Shown one piece after another: positions 37,725 to 47,691 of a stretch of DNA of 64,000 nucleotides (its first letter is position 1; the number at the start of each line of letters is the position of its first letter). This DNA is from Mesostigma viride. Lineage: Eukaryota > Streptophyta > Mesostigmatophyceae > Mesostigmatales > Mesostigmataceae. The position numbers were made by a program, and so were the translations under genes. Below the pieces are notes generated by a model. It saw nothing but the letters and a program-made list of their open reading frames with translations. It made no database searches and was not told the origin of the DNA. Location: the NCBI GenBank assembly GCA_009746045.1, contig RPFO01000131.1, forward strand, positions 1,375,783 through 1,439,782, in the 5' to 3' direction.

Positions 37725-39639
37725 TTAAGGGGACTCGGCGCGGCGAATATTTTCCGCGCCAAAAAAATTCCGCGGTACCCTCCGTACCGTGAAAAGTGGG
37801 TGCACGGTGCGCGCACCCCTTGCGGAAGTGGCCATGGCGACTGCTTTTAGATGAAACGTGACAAATCTGGCTCGCGGAAAGCAGAAAAAATGCTCGATTG
37901 TTGGAGAAAATCAGCTACTGATTCTAATTTATGGTGGGATGGTTGCGATCTATAATGTCGCGGGCTTTTTTTCTTTGCCATCGGCAGGGGGGGTCCGGCC
38001 TGAATTTCTGTCGGGATGAATAAAGTATAATGGATGCCTGCCGGTGTGATTGTCGATTGTTGCCAGTTTTGATGGTCGTAAGGAAAGCTAGTTTAATGAT
38101 GTTTCTAAGGCCGTAAAAATTCCCGCTGCTTTCTTTACCTTTCCCGTCATTTTGCGGTAAGATAACATTAGGCCTGCGCGATGTGTGCCCAACCTCTCCA
38201 TGAAAGGGTGGCCTTTCTTGCGCGCCTGGGCACGAATAAATGCCCGTTATGGTACGTTCTTGTATTAAACGTCTTAATCTAGCGTTTTCCTGCTTTCTTA
38301 GCTCGTTGAGCGTAAGCTTTTTGCCTTCTTTCCGGCCAGATGCTGCCAGTAAGTTGCGGGTCCTGGCGCTGCATCGCTGGATTCCTGGATGTCTTTTAGC
38401 AAGTTCGTCTGTGACATGGCTGGCTTTCTGCAGCGCGTGGCACACAACCTGTCGGGAAGGTGTAATGCTTTTATTTCCATGCTTCTCTGAAATTTCTTTT
38501 GCTTTATAGACAGTTGTGTTCGAGGAAATTCACGCGGTCTTCCTAAGCAGCGGCATCATTTTCCCCAGACACTGACGAGCTGGCACCTGTCTCCTAAAGA
38601 AAGTGGCTCGTGCTTGTTAGAAAGGAGGCAGTGTGCATTTTGTGGGACACAATGCTTTGGTGGCACATGCGTCAGGTAGGTTGTTCCAATGGTCTCTTCA
38701 CCTTTCCCACTGAGTAAATGATAGCCTTTGTCATGCTAACCAGAGCAGCTAGCCACAGGTTGGCTGGATAAAAGGCAGCTTATTTTCTCTTTATATACTG
38801 CGTGTGTGGTCCTCCACGTGTCCGGCTTGTTGGGCATTTTGGAAGAGGGTTTTTAATGTGTTGTTGGGTGAAACAACTTGGTTGTTGGCACAAAATCACA
38901 CATTATTAGCCTGAGATAGGCATTACATATGCTGCTCAGGCGTGTCGTCCTACCAGCCTTGTTGTTAAGGGTAGACTCACAAGGCTGGCTGTGCCGATGG
39001 AGGGGTGGGGCGTATGAGGCTCCGGACAATCCTCCTCACACTCCGTGATCAATGTGGGCATGTTTTTGGGTGTCTAGGGTAGCAAAACAGATGTCATTTT
39101 GGCTCAGCACTAGCTCAATTCTCTTTTAGTGTCTACCCAGGTGGCATCACGGGAAAGTCAATAACTTGAGCTAGGGGTGTCAGATTGAGCTCAAATTTTG
39201 GCAGTGTGTTTCCCCCCACTCAGTGGAATTTTGTATGTATGGATGACCCAATCTGATGTGTTAATGATTTGATTTATTTTTTTTGGCTAAAAAAAGTACC
39301 CATTTTGCGGGAAAATTAATAACTCAAACAAATGTAACCATTTTGGCCATGTAAATAGCCCAGCTTTTAAAAAAGTGGGGGAACTTTGCAGGTATGTATG
39401 GGCAAGTCATTTAGACAAGTGGTTTGTCTTGGGCAAAATATCCCATAAATAGCGTCTTTTTCTATTTTTAGCTCGCCACCGGTGCGTGGTTGGGGGTAGT
39501 ACCCCCAACAAGTGGTGGTATGAATGTCCAAACATCATATTTATGGTACCCAATCATCACTAGATTTTTCCCATGTGCATTGGAACTGATACTCACTAAA
39601 GTCTGTTTTTCAGGCTTTTGGACGTGCGAGTCCCCTTAA
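37725..39639. mobile_element. TTAA-flanked DNA transposon (non-autonomous), 1907 bp
   Basis: The element 37729-39635 is bounded by TTAA at 37725-37728 and 39636-39639. Ends are inverted repeats: GGGGACTCG at the left and CGAGTCCCC at the right. TTAA target duplication is typical of piggyBac-type transposons, though their ends usually start CCC. Removing the element joins LINE ORF1 flank to the start of ORF2. Inside, the longest frame (38445-37924, minus, 173 aa, KKLTLNELRKQENARLRRLI) has no recognised domain. A diverged inverted relative lies at about 51186-53175. Confidence 0.7.
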
Positions 39640-41575
39640 CCCCAATCGCCACCCTCCCCCCCCCCCCCCCACCCCCACCCCCACCTCCAGCACTACCCTT
39701 CTCCACCCCCACCCCCACCCCAACCCCCCCGCTAATAGGGCAACGGCCCATTCTTGGTATTGCTAGTTTTAACGTGCGCACCCTCCCTGCAGATCCTTCT
39801 ACGAGCGGCGGCACCCCAGCACGCCAACGCGTCGACGAGCTGATCGCCCTGTGCGCCGACAACAAGATCGCTGTTCTTGGAGTCCAGGAGCACCGACGCA
39901 CCGTTGACCCTCAGCACGCGGTCAACGGTCTGCTGGTCGACGACCTGCGTGCAGGCTGGCGGTTCCACTATATGGTGGCGGCGACGCGCCGGGCCAAGGT
40001 GGTGTGGGCCTCTTGTGCTCGCCGGCAGCATCAGAGCAGCTCCAGTCCATCGTGCTGCGGTCCCCGCGTGTGCTAGTGGCCACTTTTTCGGCCACTGAGG
40101 GCCATTCACACCACACGCTAACCGTTATCGTGGGATATGCACCACATGCGGGTCGAGCTCAGGCGGAACGTGAGGCCTTCTTCGACGCCCTCAAGGAGGA
40201 GGAGGCCAACATCCCAGCTCGGCACTTAATTCCTGGTTACGCTGCTCGACGCCAACGCCACGCTGCCAGTTGGCACTGGGGGCGCTCAGTATTCCCCAAC
40301 CAACACGACAGCCAACGGTAACACGCCTTTATTTGCGAATGTGCTGGCAGAATCTGCGCTGGTTGCATGCAATGCTTCTTTCGCACGCCCCGCTGAGCAG
40401 CTGGCCACCTTTTTTGGGCCGTCGGATCGGGTGGTGTGCCTTGATTATGTCTGCGTACGTCGGGCTCAGCGCCCCTCAGTTGTCGATGCTCGCGTCCTTC
40501 AAGATTCTGTCAGCACGGTGGAATCTGATCATCGTCTCGTGCTCGCTCGCATCAGATTGCGGTTTCCTGGGGTGAAACCGTCGCGACAGCTGGCACCTTA
40601 GCCAGATCTGAAAGTGCTCCGGATTGTGCTGAAGGATGCCGACAAGATGTCAGCGGAAGAGCAGGCCGCTATGTCGCACAGGGATGATTTCCTGGCCGTA
40701 TTCGACGCCGGGGGCAGCCGACAGCAGTTACACGCCATTCCGCCGCCGGGGGATATTTCAGTGATCCTCCGTGGTGTCGCCGCCAAGTATCGCCTGGCTG
40801 CCCGCACCCTCCCCACCTTGCCTCCGCGTCGGCAGCTTGCTGTCCACCGTCACGCACCGACAGTGGTCGCCGCCAGGCAGATGCTCCGCCGCAACAGAGA
40901 TCCGCTCGCCAAACCTGGGCTGCAAGCAGCTCTGAGGGCCGCCTACGAGCAGGCTGAGAAGGCAGATGCTCAGCAGATGGTCAAGGACCTGCGCAGCTGC
41001 CAGCAGAAGCACGACGGCAAGGGGGCCTGGTTCTGGTACAAGCGCCTCGGGCACCCGGACGGCCTCGGCCGGCCCGACCGCCACGACGTCCCCGGCGCCC
41101 CAGCCAAGCGGCTTCGTACCTGGGCCACGGCCACGGCCGAGGTCGTGGGGACAGCTGCGCCGCCCCCACCCCTGCTCCCAGCCGCCGCCGCCCGCCTGGC
41201 CGCCCTGGCCGGCCCCGCAGGGCCCCCGGCCCCGCCTAGGTCAGCGGCGGACTACCTAGTCCCCCCGCTGGTCGGCCCACTTGGCGACCCGTCTGACATG
41301 CCTCCTTTCACCTCTCGCGAGGTCACGGAGGCGGTCCAGCGCCTGCGTTATGACGCAGCCACCGGCTCTGACGAGATTCCGGCCGCAGTTGTAAAACTTG
41401 CAGCCGAATTCCTAGGATCGACACAGGTGTTATGCTGCTCTTCCGGGACATCTGCAACCGCCTTCTGCTGTCGTCGCAACCACCTCCAGCGGCCTGGCAA
41501 CACAGTTTTCGCACGATGCTGTACAAGAACAAGGGGTCGCCTGCCGACCCCGGCAACTACAGACAGAGTGCAATC
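39640..41575 (+). pseudogene. LINE ORF2: endonuclease and start of reverse transcriptase, 3'-truncated
   Basis: Several frames in order give an APE-type endonuclease: ILGIASFNVRTL, IAVLGVQEHRR, VIVGYAPH, LLDANATLP, VVCLDYVCVRRA and STVESDHRLVLARIRLRF. After a linker comes the reverse transcriptase N-terminus (FTSREVTEAVQRLRYDAATG, SDEIPAAVVKLAAE, then WQHSFRTMLYKNKGSPADPG, NYR). Homology stops at about 41575, where TACGTTATACGCGTTATACG-type sequence begins. Catalytic YxDD and everything downstream are absent. Frame changes occur near 39995, 40230 and 41420. LINEs are usually 5'-truncated, so a missing 3' end points to rearrangement or a later insertion. Confidence 0.65.
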
Positions 41576-41965
41576 GTACGTTATACGCGTTATACGGTCA
41601 CGGTGGAGTATAATGTATAATACGGTATAATACGGTATAATACGGTATTATACGTTTTCGTACGGACACACTCAGAATACTCTGATTTTACACATTTTAA
41701 GACACCCACCATCAATCCACATGTTTTTAACACTGTTTTGGACATAATCCAAGGTTGCCCTACCCTCGGCTATACTCTATACGGTGGATATTGTGGACAC
41801 GATCGATATATTGCATGTAATACTGAGAATGTAAACGTGCGCATGCATAATTGTGTGTATGTGTATAACTGTATATATGTGGCTTTGTATTGGTTATGTT
41901 TACTTGGGTGCCTTCACTTTGATGCAAGTAATTATATATGGTAAAAAGGCCAGCAATAACTAGGG
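41576..41965. other. AT-rich sequence with TATAATACGG repeats
   Basis: Short tandem TATAATACGG units at about 41610-41655, then AT-rich sequence up to the gypsy insertion. No gene seen. Confidence 0.4.
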
Positions 41966-42536
41966 TGTTACGCCGCAAGCCTCGGCCGCCACCTCTACCT
42001 CTACCTGTCCTGATACTACCTAAACTAGTGAGGCTGCTTCTATTTACACCCCTAGCGAAAGACGACCGAGACGAACCAGATCTCAATGCATTTACATATG
42101 TACTACTGTAATACGCCATAGGCCATTTAATCAAACCCGTTTACTCCAGGAAAAGAGGAAGGAAACACAACTAAACTGCCGTGACCCAAGCTAATATGTG
42201 CTAATTCATTTAACACACGCCGAGTGACCACACAAGGAGTGGAACGTGCATAAATGGTCACCAACGGTCCAACAGGCTCGGGCCGACCTGGCCCTCGCCT
42301 GCAGAAACACAGAAACACAAGCAGGTGCACAGATGCACGCCTGTCCACTACATTCTACAAAAGGATAAGGACCACTAATATAGTACGCGGCGCGGCGCCC
42401 AAAGGCACCCACTATACCACAGTACTGTTACGGGGACAATCATGTCCAAACTAGAACTGCACGTAACCTAGGAACAACCGAGGCCAAGGACCTAATTTAC
42501 GTCCGTAACTACAACGAATTGTTACGCGACGTAACA
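41966..42536 (-). repeat. 3' LTR of the gypsy element
   Basis: 571 bp, TGTTACG...CGTAACA; same length and apparently same sequence as the 5' LTR. Confidence 0.95.
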
Positions 42537-42547
42537 CCTCCCCCCCA
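42537..42547 (-). other. Polypurine tract of the gypsy element
   Basis: On the element strand TGTGGGGGGGAGG abuts the 3' LTR, the expected site for plus-strand DNA priming. Confidence 0.75.
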
Positions 42548-42912
42548 CAAAAGGTAGGGAGCCCTCTCCCTACGCAGAGAGGAGGGAACCAGAGGGGTAG
42601 GAAAATAATCCTAACGCACCCAGCACACACCAACACAATCGATAGCCCATCCCAGATACAAAGCACCAATAGTTCACACGGTCTCCACCACCACGCCGGG
42701 TGGTGTAGGGTTAGCCAGCACCAAGCCTGGTGGTAGGTTCCCCTAACTGCCTGGAACGGAGTCCTGGCCGGGGGGGACGGCACTGGGCAGGACACACAGA
42801 GTAAACACATCAGCGCTAAGGACCAAGAACAGCCAACCAACTGGCCAGAATATGAGGGCGACTCTACATACCGGAGGGACAACACCCTCAGGTCGGGCCT
42901 AAGGCCCTCTAT

Positions 42913-44169
42913 CTAGTGGCCATCCGTCTGGTAAGTGCCACGAGAGGCCAGCAGGACCTCCAGGTAGGCCTGGTAGTGAGCCACATCCTCAACATTGTCA
43001 TGCCTATCTACAGTGAGGAAAACATCGGCCCACACGCCGTCAGGAAAGAGGCCCAGGAAGGCCCAGTAATACCTATGCTGCGTGAGGACGACCTGGCCAC
43101 GGGCCCAGTCCAGAAAGCCACAGGCAAAGAGGCGAAGGAAAGGCTCTACCGCGATCAGGCAAAGGGCCCGCAGGAGGAGGCAATGATACCGAATCCGAGG
43201 GCGCAGACCCGTCGGGAAGAACAGGTCCACCAGGGGCTCCACGTTGGACGGCCACAACCGGATGTGCCGAACCTCGCGGGAGCGCCACCGACGAACACAC
43301 TGTCGCGACCCGAATGTCTCTAGGTAGTCGCTGGCACGAGGAGGAGGGTGACCGCGGGAGTCTAGACCCTGGCCCGGGATAGGCGCCGGGCGGCGGGCAT
43401 CCCACTCAAGGATGGGCTGGAGGACCGTAGTGTACGCCGCACCCGGCACCGCAGGAAACTCTACTGTAAGGGCATCCGAAGCCATAATGCCCAGAGGGGG
43501 AGGGTAAGCCCACTGAAACCCACCGTAGGTGTCCAAGTCGTTGTGGCGCCTCGCCCAGCGATACAGGACGCGCCGGACCAGGATCTCACCCTCGAACACC
43601 GGATCAGCTAAAATAACCATGTCGAACGGAGGCCGATCAGTCTCAATGGGTAGGCCACGATCCCGGGGCGCCCGACACACCTGGGAGAACCCATAGGACA
43701 TGGGAGAGATGGCAAGCTCAGCAGAGGCGCGCGGCAGGTCACACTGTCGGCAGGCGAGTGCGGACATACCATACCCCGGAATGGGCGTGTCACGCGACTC
43801 CGGCGTCGCGTGCACCACAGAAGGAGCCCTGTCCCGATCACCCTGGGACAACTCCCTGAGGGAATCGGCAGCGCGGGTGGCGCGAGGATCCTGACCGGTG
43901 GACCGAACAACCGCGGCCAAAGACCGCGAGGCCGAAGGAGGAGGGACCGGAGCAGGGGCTGACGCAGAGGCAGGAGCCGACACCGACGCAGGGGGCACTG
44001 GTAAAACAGGAGGTCGCGCCGGACCTGAAGCCAGAGAGGGCCGTGACGGACCCACCAACGACGCAGGCGCGCCGGTCTCCCAGTATCTAAGAAGAAGGGC
44101 GTATATCCATGCGCAGCTTGGGGACAATTGTTGAGGGAGAACTCTACCAAACATAAATAATCCTCCCAA
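42913..44169 (-). CDS. Gypsy integrase C-terminal extension, unknown domain
   Basis: A frame of about 418 codons continues from the integrase after a -1 change near 44110 (integrase ...FFLDTG, then PASLVGPSRPSL). A Pro/Ala/Ser-rich linker (ASVSAPASASAPAPVPPPSA) precedes about 290 residues with CRQCDLPRASAEL, RRVLYRWARRHNDLD, and PLVDLFFPTGLRPRIRY. I do not recognise a chromodomain, the usual integrase tail in chromoviruses. The length and Trp/Arg-rich composition suggest a folded domain. It ends ~375 nt before the 3' LTR. It could be a separate ORF, but there is no gap between it and integrase. Confidence 0.6.
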   Translation of the reverse strand: MGGLFMFGRVLPQQLSPSCAWIYALLLRYWETGAPASLVGPSRPSLASGPARPPVLPVPPASVSAPASASAPAPVPPPSASRSLAAVVRSTGQDPRATRAADSLRELSQGDRDRAPSVVHATPESRDTPIPGYGMSALACRQCDLPRASAELAISPMSYGFSQVCRAPRDRGLPIETDRPPFDMVILADPVFEGEILVRRVLYRWARRHNDLDTYGGFQWAYPPPLGIMASDALTVEFPAVPGAAYTTVLQPILEWDARRPAPIPGQGLDSRGHPPPRASDYLETFGSRQCVRRWRSREVRHIRLWPSNVEPLVDLFFPTGLRPRIRYHCLLLRALCLIAVEPFLRLFACGFLDWARGQVVLTQHRYYWAFLGLFPDGVWADVFLTVDRHDNVEDVAHYQAYLEVLLASRGTYQTDGH

Positions 44170-45025
44170 TCACTACCCAAGCCATTAACATAGTGCCTAA
44201 GCGCTTCTTCTACTACTCTATTAAGACGCTCTACTAAATGAGAGGAGGAGGAGTGGTAGGCAGTACCGTAGGTAACCTTGGTACCGATGGCAGCGAAAAA
44301 CTGCTGCCAAAAATCTGAGGTAAATAATTTATCCTTATCACTAATAAACTGCCTACTCAATCCATGATATCTATATACATTATTGAGGTATAGGCGTGCG
44401 CAATCACGTGCGGTGAGTTCTAAAGGACACGGCACAAGATGGCACATACGAGTAAAACGATCTATGAACACAAGGATTTGGGCATTGCCCCTATCATTCT
44501 TTCTAAAAGGTCCTACAAAATCCATCATGATAGAATCCCAAGGCATGATAGGGTCAGGCAAGGTCCTAGGTTCTGCTATCTGTCCTACATTATTGGGTTT
44601 CATTTCCTGGCAAGATTGACAAGTTCTAACATACTCATCCACATCCTTATAAAGGGAAGGCCAGTAATAAGAGCGGGCTACTAGGTCCCGTACCCGTTTA
44701 CCACCCTGGTGAGCAGCTAAGTCATGCAACTCAAAGAGCAAGGAGGAGCGACAGATAGGAGGGACATACAGGCGCCATTGAGGGGGAGAATCTGCTATCT
44801 GCACATATAAAAACCCACCTACAAATTTACAAGGGTGCTTGCCTAATTGTTGGGGATGTGCAGCAATGGCAGCTAATGCTTCCGGCTCAGTGGCCGTAAA
44901 TCTACTAATAAGGCGTTCAAGATCAGAGGTAGGCATCGCTACAGAAGTATCCAGAACAGGTTTAAAGAGATCTCCTACCGCCTTGCCGAAGAGAAGGGGA
45001 GGTCCTAGGGGACTACGTTTTCATA
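43608..45025 (-). CDS. Gypsy integrase
   Basis: The frame is open from about 45025. Zinc-binding HHCC: HDLAAH and CQSCQ. Catalytic core: DSIMMDFVGPF (Asp), FISDKDKLFTSDFW (Asp) and HLVERLNRVVEEAL (Glu), giving D-x35-E from the second Asp. It inserts element cDNA into the genome. The frame relative to RNase H is offset by two -1 steps, at the G7 run near 45084-45090 and the CCCC near 45010. Reading after FFLDTGRPA is out of frame, so the true protein passes into the 42913-44169 frame. Confidence 0.85.
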
Positions 45026-45045
45026 AGACTTTCCTGACCTAGTCG

Positions 45046-47691
45046 CTATATGGCTAAGCGGTATAGAAATTTTATTTTTCCCCTCCCCCCCACCGAGGCC
45101 ACAGGAAGGGCCTCACACGGGAGAGAGAGTCCTACGTGAGAAAGGAGATCAGGCATGCGAACAGCTGTATGAAAGAGGTAGGCATAGGAATCATCATCAG
45201 GTAGTTCACCATAAGGGGTTACACCCATAGTAGTAGGAACTAGAGTAATATTGAGAACATCAAGGTCCTCGAAGAAGGAATAGTCTGCACGACGAGAGAG
45301 TGCATCTGGTACTATGTTATCTACACCCTTGACATACTGAAGTTTAAAAGGGGAAAACTGTGCTAAAAATTCCATCCAGCGCGCTTGCCGAGGGGTAAGG
45401 TTGGGTTGGGAGAGAAGATGGGTAAGGGGACGATGATCCGTTTGGATAACTAACCTATAAGGATCTAGCTCACAGGGTTCATTCAGGCAGACATCAAATT
45501 GAGCACCTTTAAGGAAGTGCTGCCACGCGTGGCAACAATACACCACCGCTAAGAGTTCCTGCTGGTGGACGGGATAGTTACGCTCCGCAGGGAGCATTGT
45601 CCTAGAGATATATTCAATTGGCTGTAAGCCCTGACCCTGATCCTGGAGAAGGACACCACCTATAGCTACTTTACTAGCATCTGTAGCCACAACAAAGGGT
45701 TTAGTAGTATCCGGTAGGATGAGTACAGGAGGGGAAAGGAGTAGGGATTTTAGGCACTGAAAAGCAGACTGACACTCACTACTCCAAACAAAGGGGATAT
45801 CCTTCTTTAATAAATGATTAATAGGGGCTGCTATAGTGGCGAAACGCGGGATAAAACGCCTATAGTAAGAAGCAATTCCTAGGAAACTACGTACACCTTT
45901 AACGTCGGTAGGAGTAGGCCATTCCTGAATTGACTTAGTTTTATCCGGGTCGGTAGCGACCCCGGCATCTGACAGAACGTGCCCTAAAAATGGGACACTC
46001 CTACCCGAACGCACTTTAGCACGGCGCGCCCACAAAGAATTTTCAGCCATTATTTCTAATACTTTCTTTAAATCACGTAGGTGCGTTTCAAAATCAGGAG
46101 AGTAAATAAGAATATCATCTAAGTAAGCTTGAGCACAAGAACGGTCATGCTCAGATAAAGAAACAGAGGAGAAGGAAGGATCCTTTAGATCAGAGGACAC
46201 CTGAGGAAGATGAGAATTTCCCATAACAGGTCTAAGCACTTCATTCATTAACATTTGAAAAGAGGCAGGCGAGTTACAGAGTCCCATAGCCGCTACTCTA
46301 AACTGGTAATGACCAAAAGGGGTAGCAAAGGCGGTTTTATGGCAATCCTCAGGAGCTATCCGCAACTGCCAAAAACCATCCGCACAATCCAGTACTGTGA
46401 AACAAGTGGAACCTTTAACCTTATTAAATATATCGTCAATACGAGGTAGAGGGTATTTAGATTTCACAGTAATATCATTCAACTTCCTATAATCAGTAAC
46501 TAGGCGAAACTTGCCATTTGGCTTAGGAACTAACAGGACACCAGCTGAGTAGGGGGAGTTACTAGGCTCTATCAATCCTGCTTCTAATAATGACACTAAA
46601 ATCTGTTTTAGTTCCTTTAACTCGGTAGGGCCCATTCTATACATCGGAGAGTGCGTAGGAACTGCACCGTCCTTGATAACTACACGGTGTAAAACAGAAC
46701 GAGGAGGAGGATAAGAAGGAGTCTTTTCTTCAAATACTTTTGAGGAATCTATCACAGCCATGTATCTTACTATTTCATTTTCAGTAAATCCTACTCCTAT
46801 TGTATCCACTGTATTTACATCTATATCCACACTATTATTAGTGATAGGTATCTGTTGTACTTCTAACTGAAGGAACATACATAATAGGTATCCATTTTGC
46901 TTTAATTCAGAACGTAATTCGTCATTTGACATTAATACTTCAGGTATAGGTCTTACAGGAGGATCAACAGGTGTAGGAGGAGTAATATCTACCAAGGATA
47001 AATTTTCCAATCTATAATGACGTTCAGGTACCCAGTAAGAGCTATCTGGAAACCAAATGACCATGGTATCATAATTAATAGTAATCTTATTATCCTGGTG
47101 CCAATCTAATCCTAGTAATACATCAGCGGTAGTGATAGGGCCTATAGTGGCCGTCAGGTTGACAGTACGTCCTTGTATAACCATGGGAAGGGACACCGTA
47201 CCCGGGGAATGACTGGTGCGACCATCAGCATAATGAACAGTAACGGGTTTGGTGTGAGGGGTAGGGACTAGTCCTAAACGTCTAACTAGGGCCTCGCTCA
47301 CAAAGGAGCTAGCCGCACCGCTATCTACCAACACAGAGACATTCAAGAGTTCATCAGCATGCAAGAAGGGGTCTACAACAGTGTGAGGGACGGTTAAACC
47401 ACCATTCAAGAACATAAGAGGACGCACACGTAGTGGTAGGGATGATTCAGCTCCTACAGAGGTTATAAAAACAGGCAAGCAAAAATTAATATCTGGGGTA
47501 CTATCTAAGGACCTGTCCAGGTTACCCCCGGCTGACAGGCCTACTGTTCCCCCTCCCCCCCAAATCCATAGGAACGAACCCCGAAGAAGACCCTGGCGGA
47601 AAAGCCACTGCTGGAGGGTCACGAGGGATTGAAGAGGGTGCGGGAGCCTGATTATCATAGGGGAACCCTGGGGATCCTGTCTGCACAGCAT
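45046..47691 (-). CDS. Gypsy pol: protease, reverse transcriptase, RNase H
   Basis: Aspartic protease VLVDSGAASSFVS (about 121-133) and VLLGLDWHQDN; reverse transcriptase VLLVPKPNGKFRLVTDYRKL, TVLDCADGFWQLRIAPED and catalytic AYLDDILIYSPDF (YLDD about 523); RNase H VVATDASKVAIGGVLL, YPVHQQELLAVVY and LVIQTDHRPLTHLL, then YVKGVDNIVPDALSRRADY. It makes element cDNA in cytoplasmic particles. The frame is +1 relative to gag with ~170 nt overlap across G-runs near 47560. An additional ~35 residues lie between LMNEVL and AYLDD, where most gypsy enzymes have about 10. All catalytic residues are present. Confidence 0.93.
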   Translation of the reverse strand: MLCRQDPQGSPMIIRLPHPLQSLVTLQQWLFRQGLLRGSFLWIWGGGGTVGLSAGGNLDRSLDSTPDINFCLPVFITSVGAESSLPLRVRPLMFLNGGLTVPHTVVDPFLHADELLNVSVLVDSGAASSFVSEALVRRLGLVPTPHTKPVTVHYADGRTSHSPGTVSLPMVIQGRTVNLTATIGPITTADVLLGLDWHQDNKITINYDTMVIWFPDSSYWVPERHYRLENLSLVDITPPTPVDPPVRPIPEVLMSNDELRSELKQNGYLLCMFLQLEVQQIPITNNSVDIDVNTVDTIGVGFTENEIVRYMAVIDSSKVFEEKTPSYPPPRSVLHRVVIKDGAVPTHSPMYRMGPTELKELKQILVSLLEAGLIEPSNSPYSAGVLLVPKPNGKFRLVTDYRKLNDITVKSKYPLPRIDDIFNKVKGSTCFTVLDCADGFWQLRIAPEDCHKTAFATPFGHYQFRVAAMGLCNSPASFQMLMNEVLRPVMGNSHLPQVSSDLKDPSFSSVSLSEHDRSCAQAYLDDILIYSPDFETHLRDLKKVLEIMAENSLWARRAKVRSGRSVPFLGHVLSDAGVATDPDKTKSIQEWPTPTDVKGVRSFLGIASYYRRFIPRFATIAAPINHLLKKDIPFVWSSECQSAFQCLKSLLLSPPVLILPDTTKPFVVATDASKVAIGGVLLQDQGQGLQPIEYISRTMLPAERNYPVHQQELLAVVYCCHAWQHFLKGAQFDVCLNEPCELDPYRLVIQTDHRPLTHLLSQPNLTPRQARWMEFLAQFSPFKLQYVKGVDNIVPDALSRRADYSFFEDLDVLNITLVPTTMGVTPYGELPDDDSYAYLFHTAVRMPDLLSHVGLSLPCEALPVASVGGRGKIKFLYRLAI

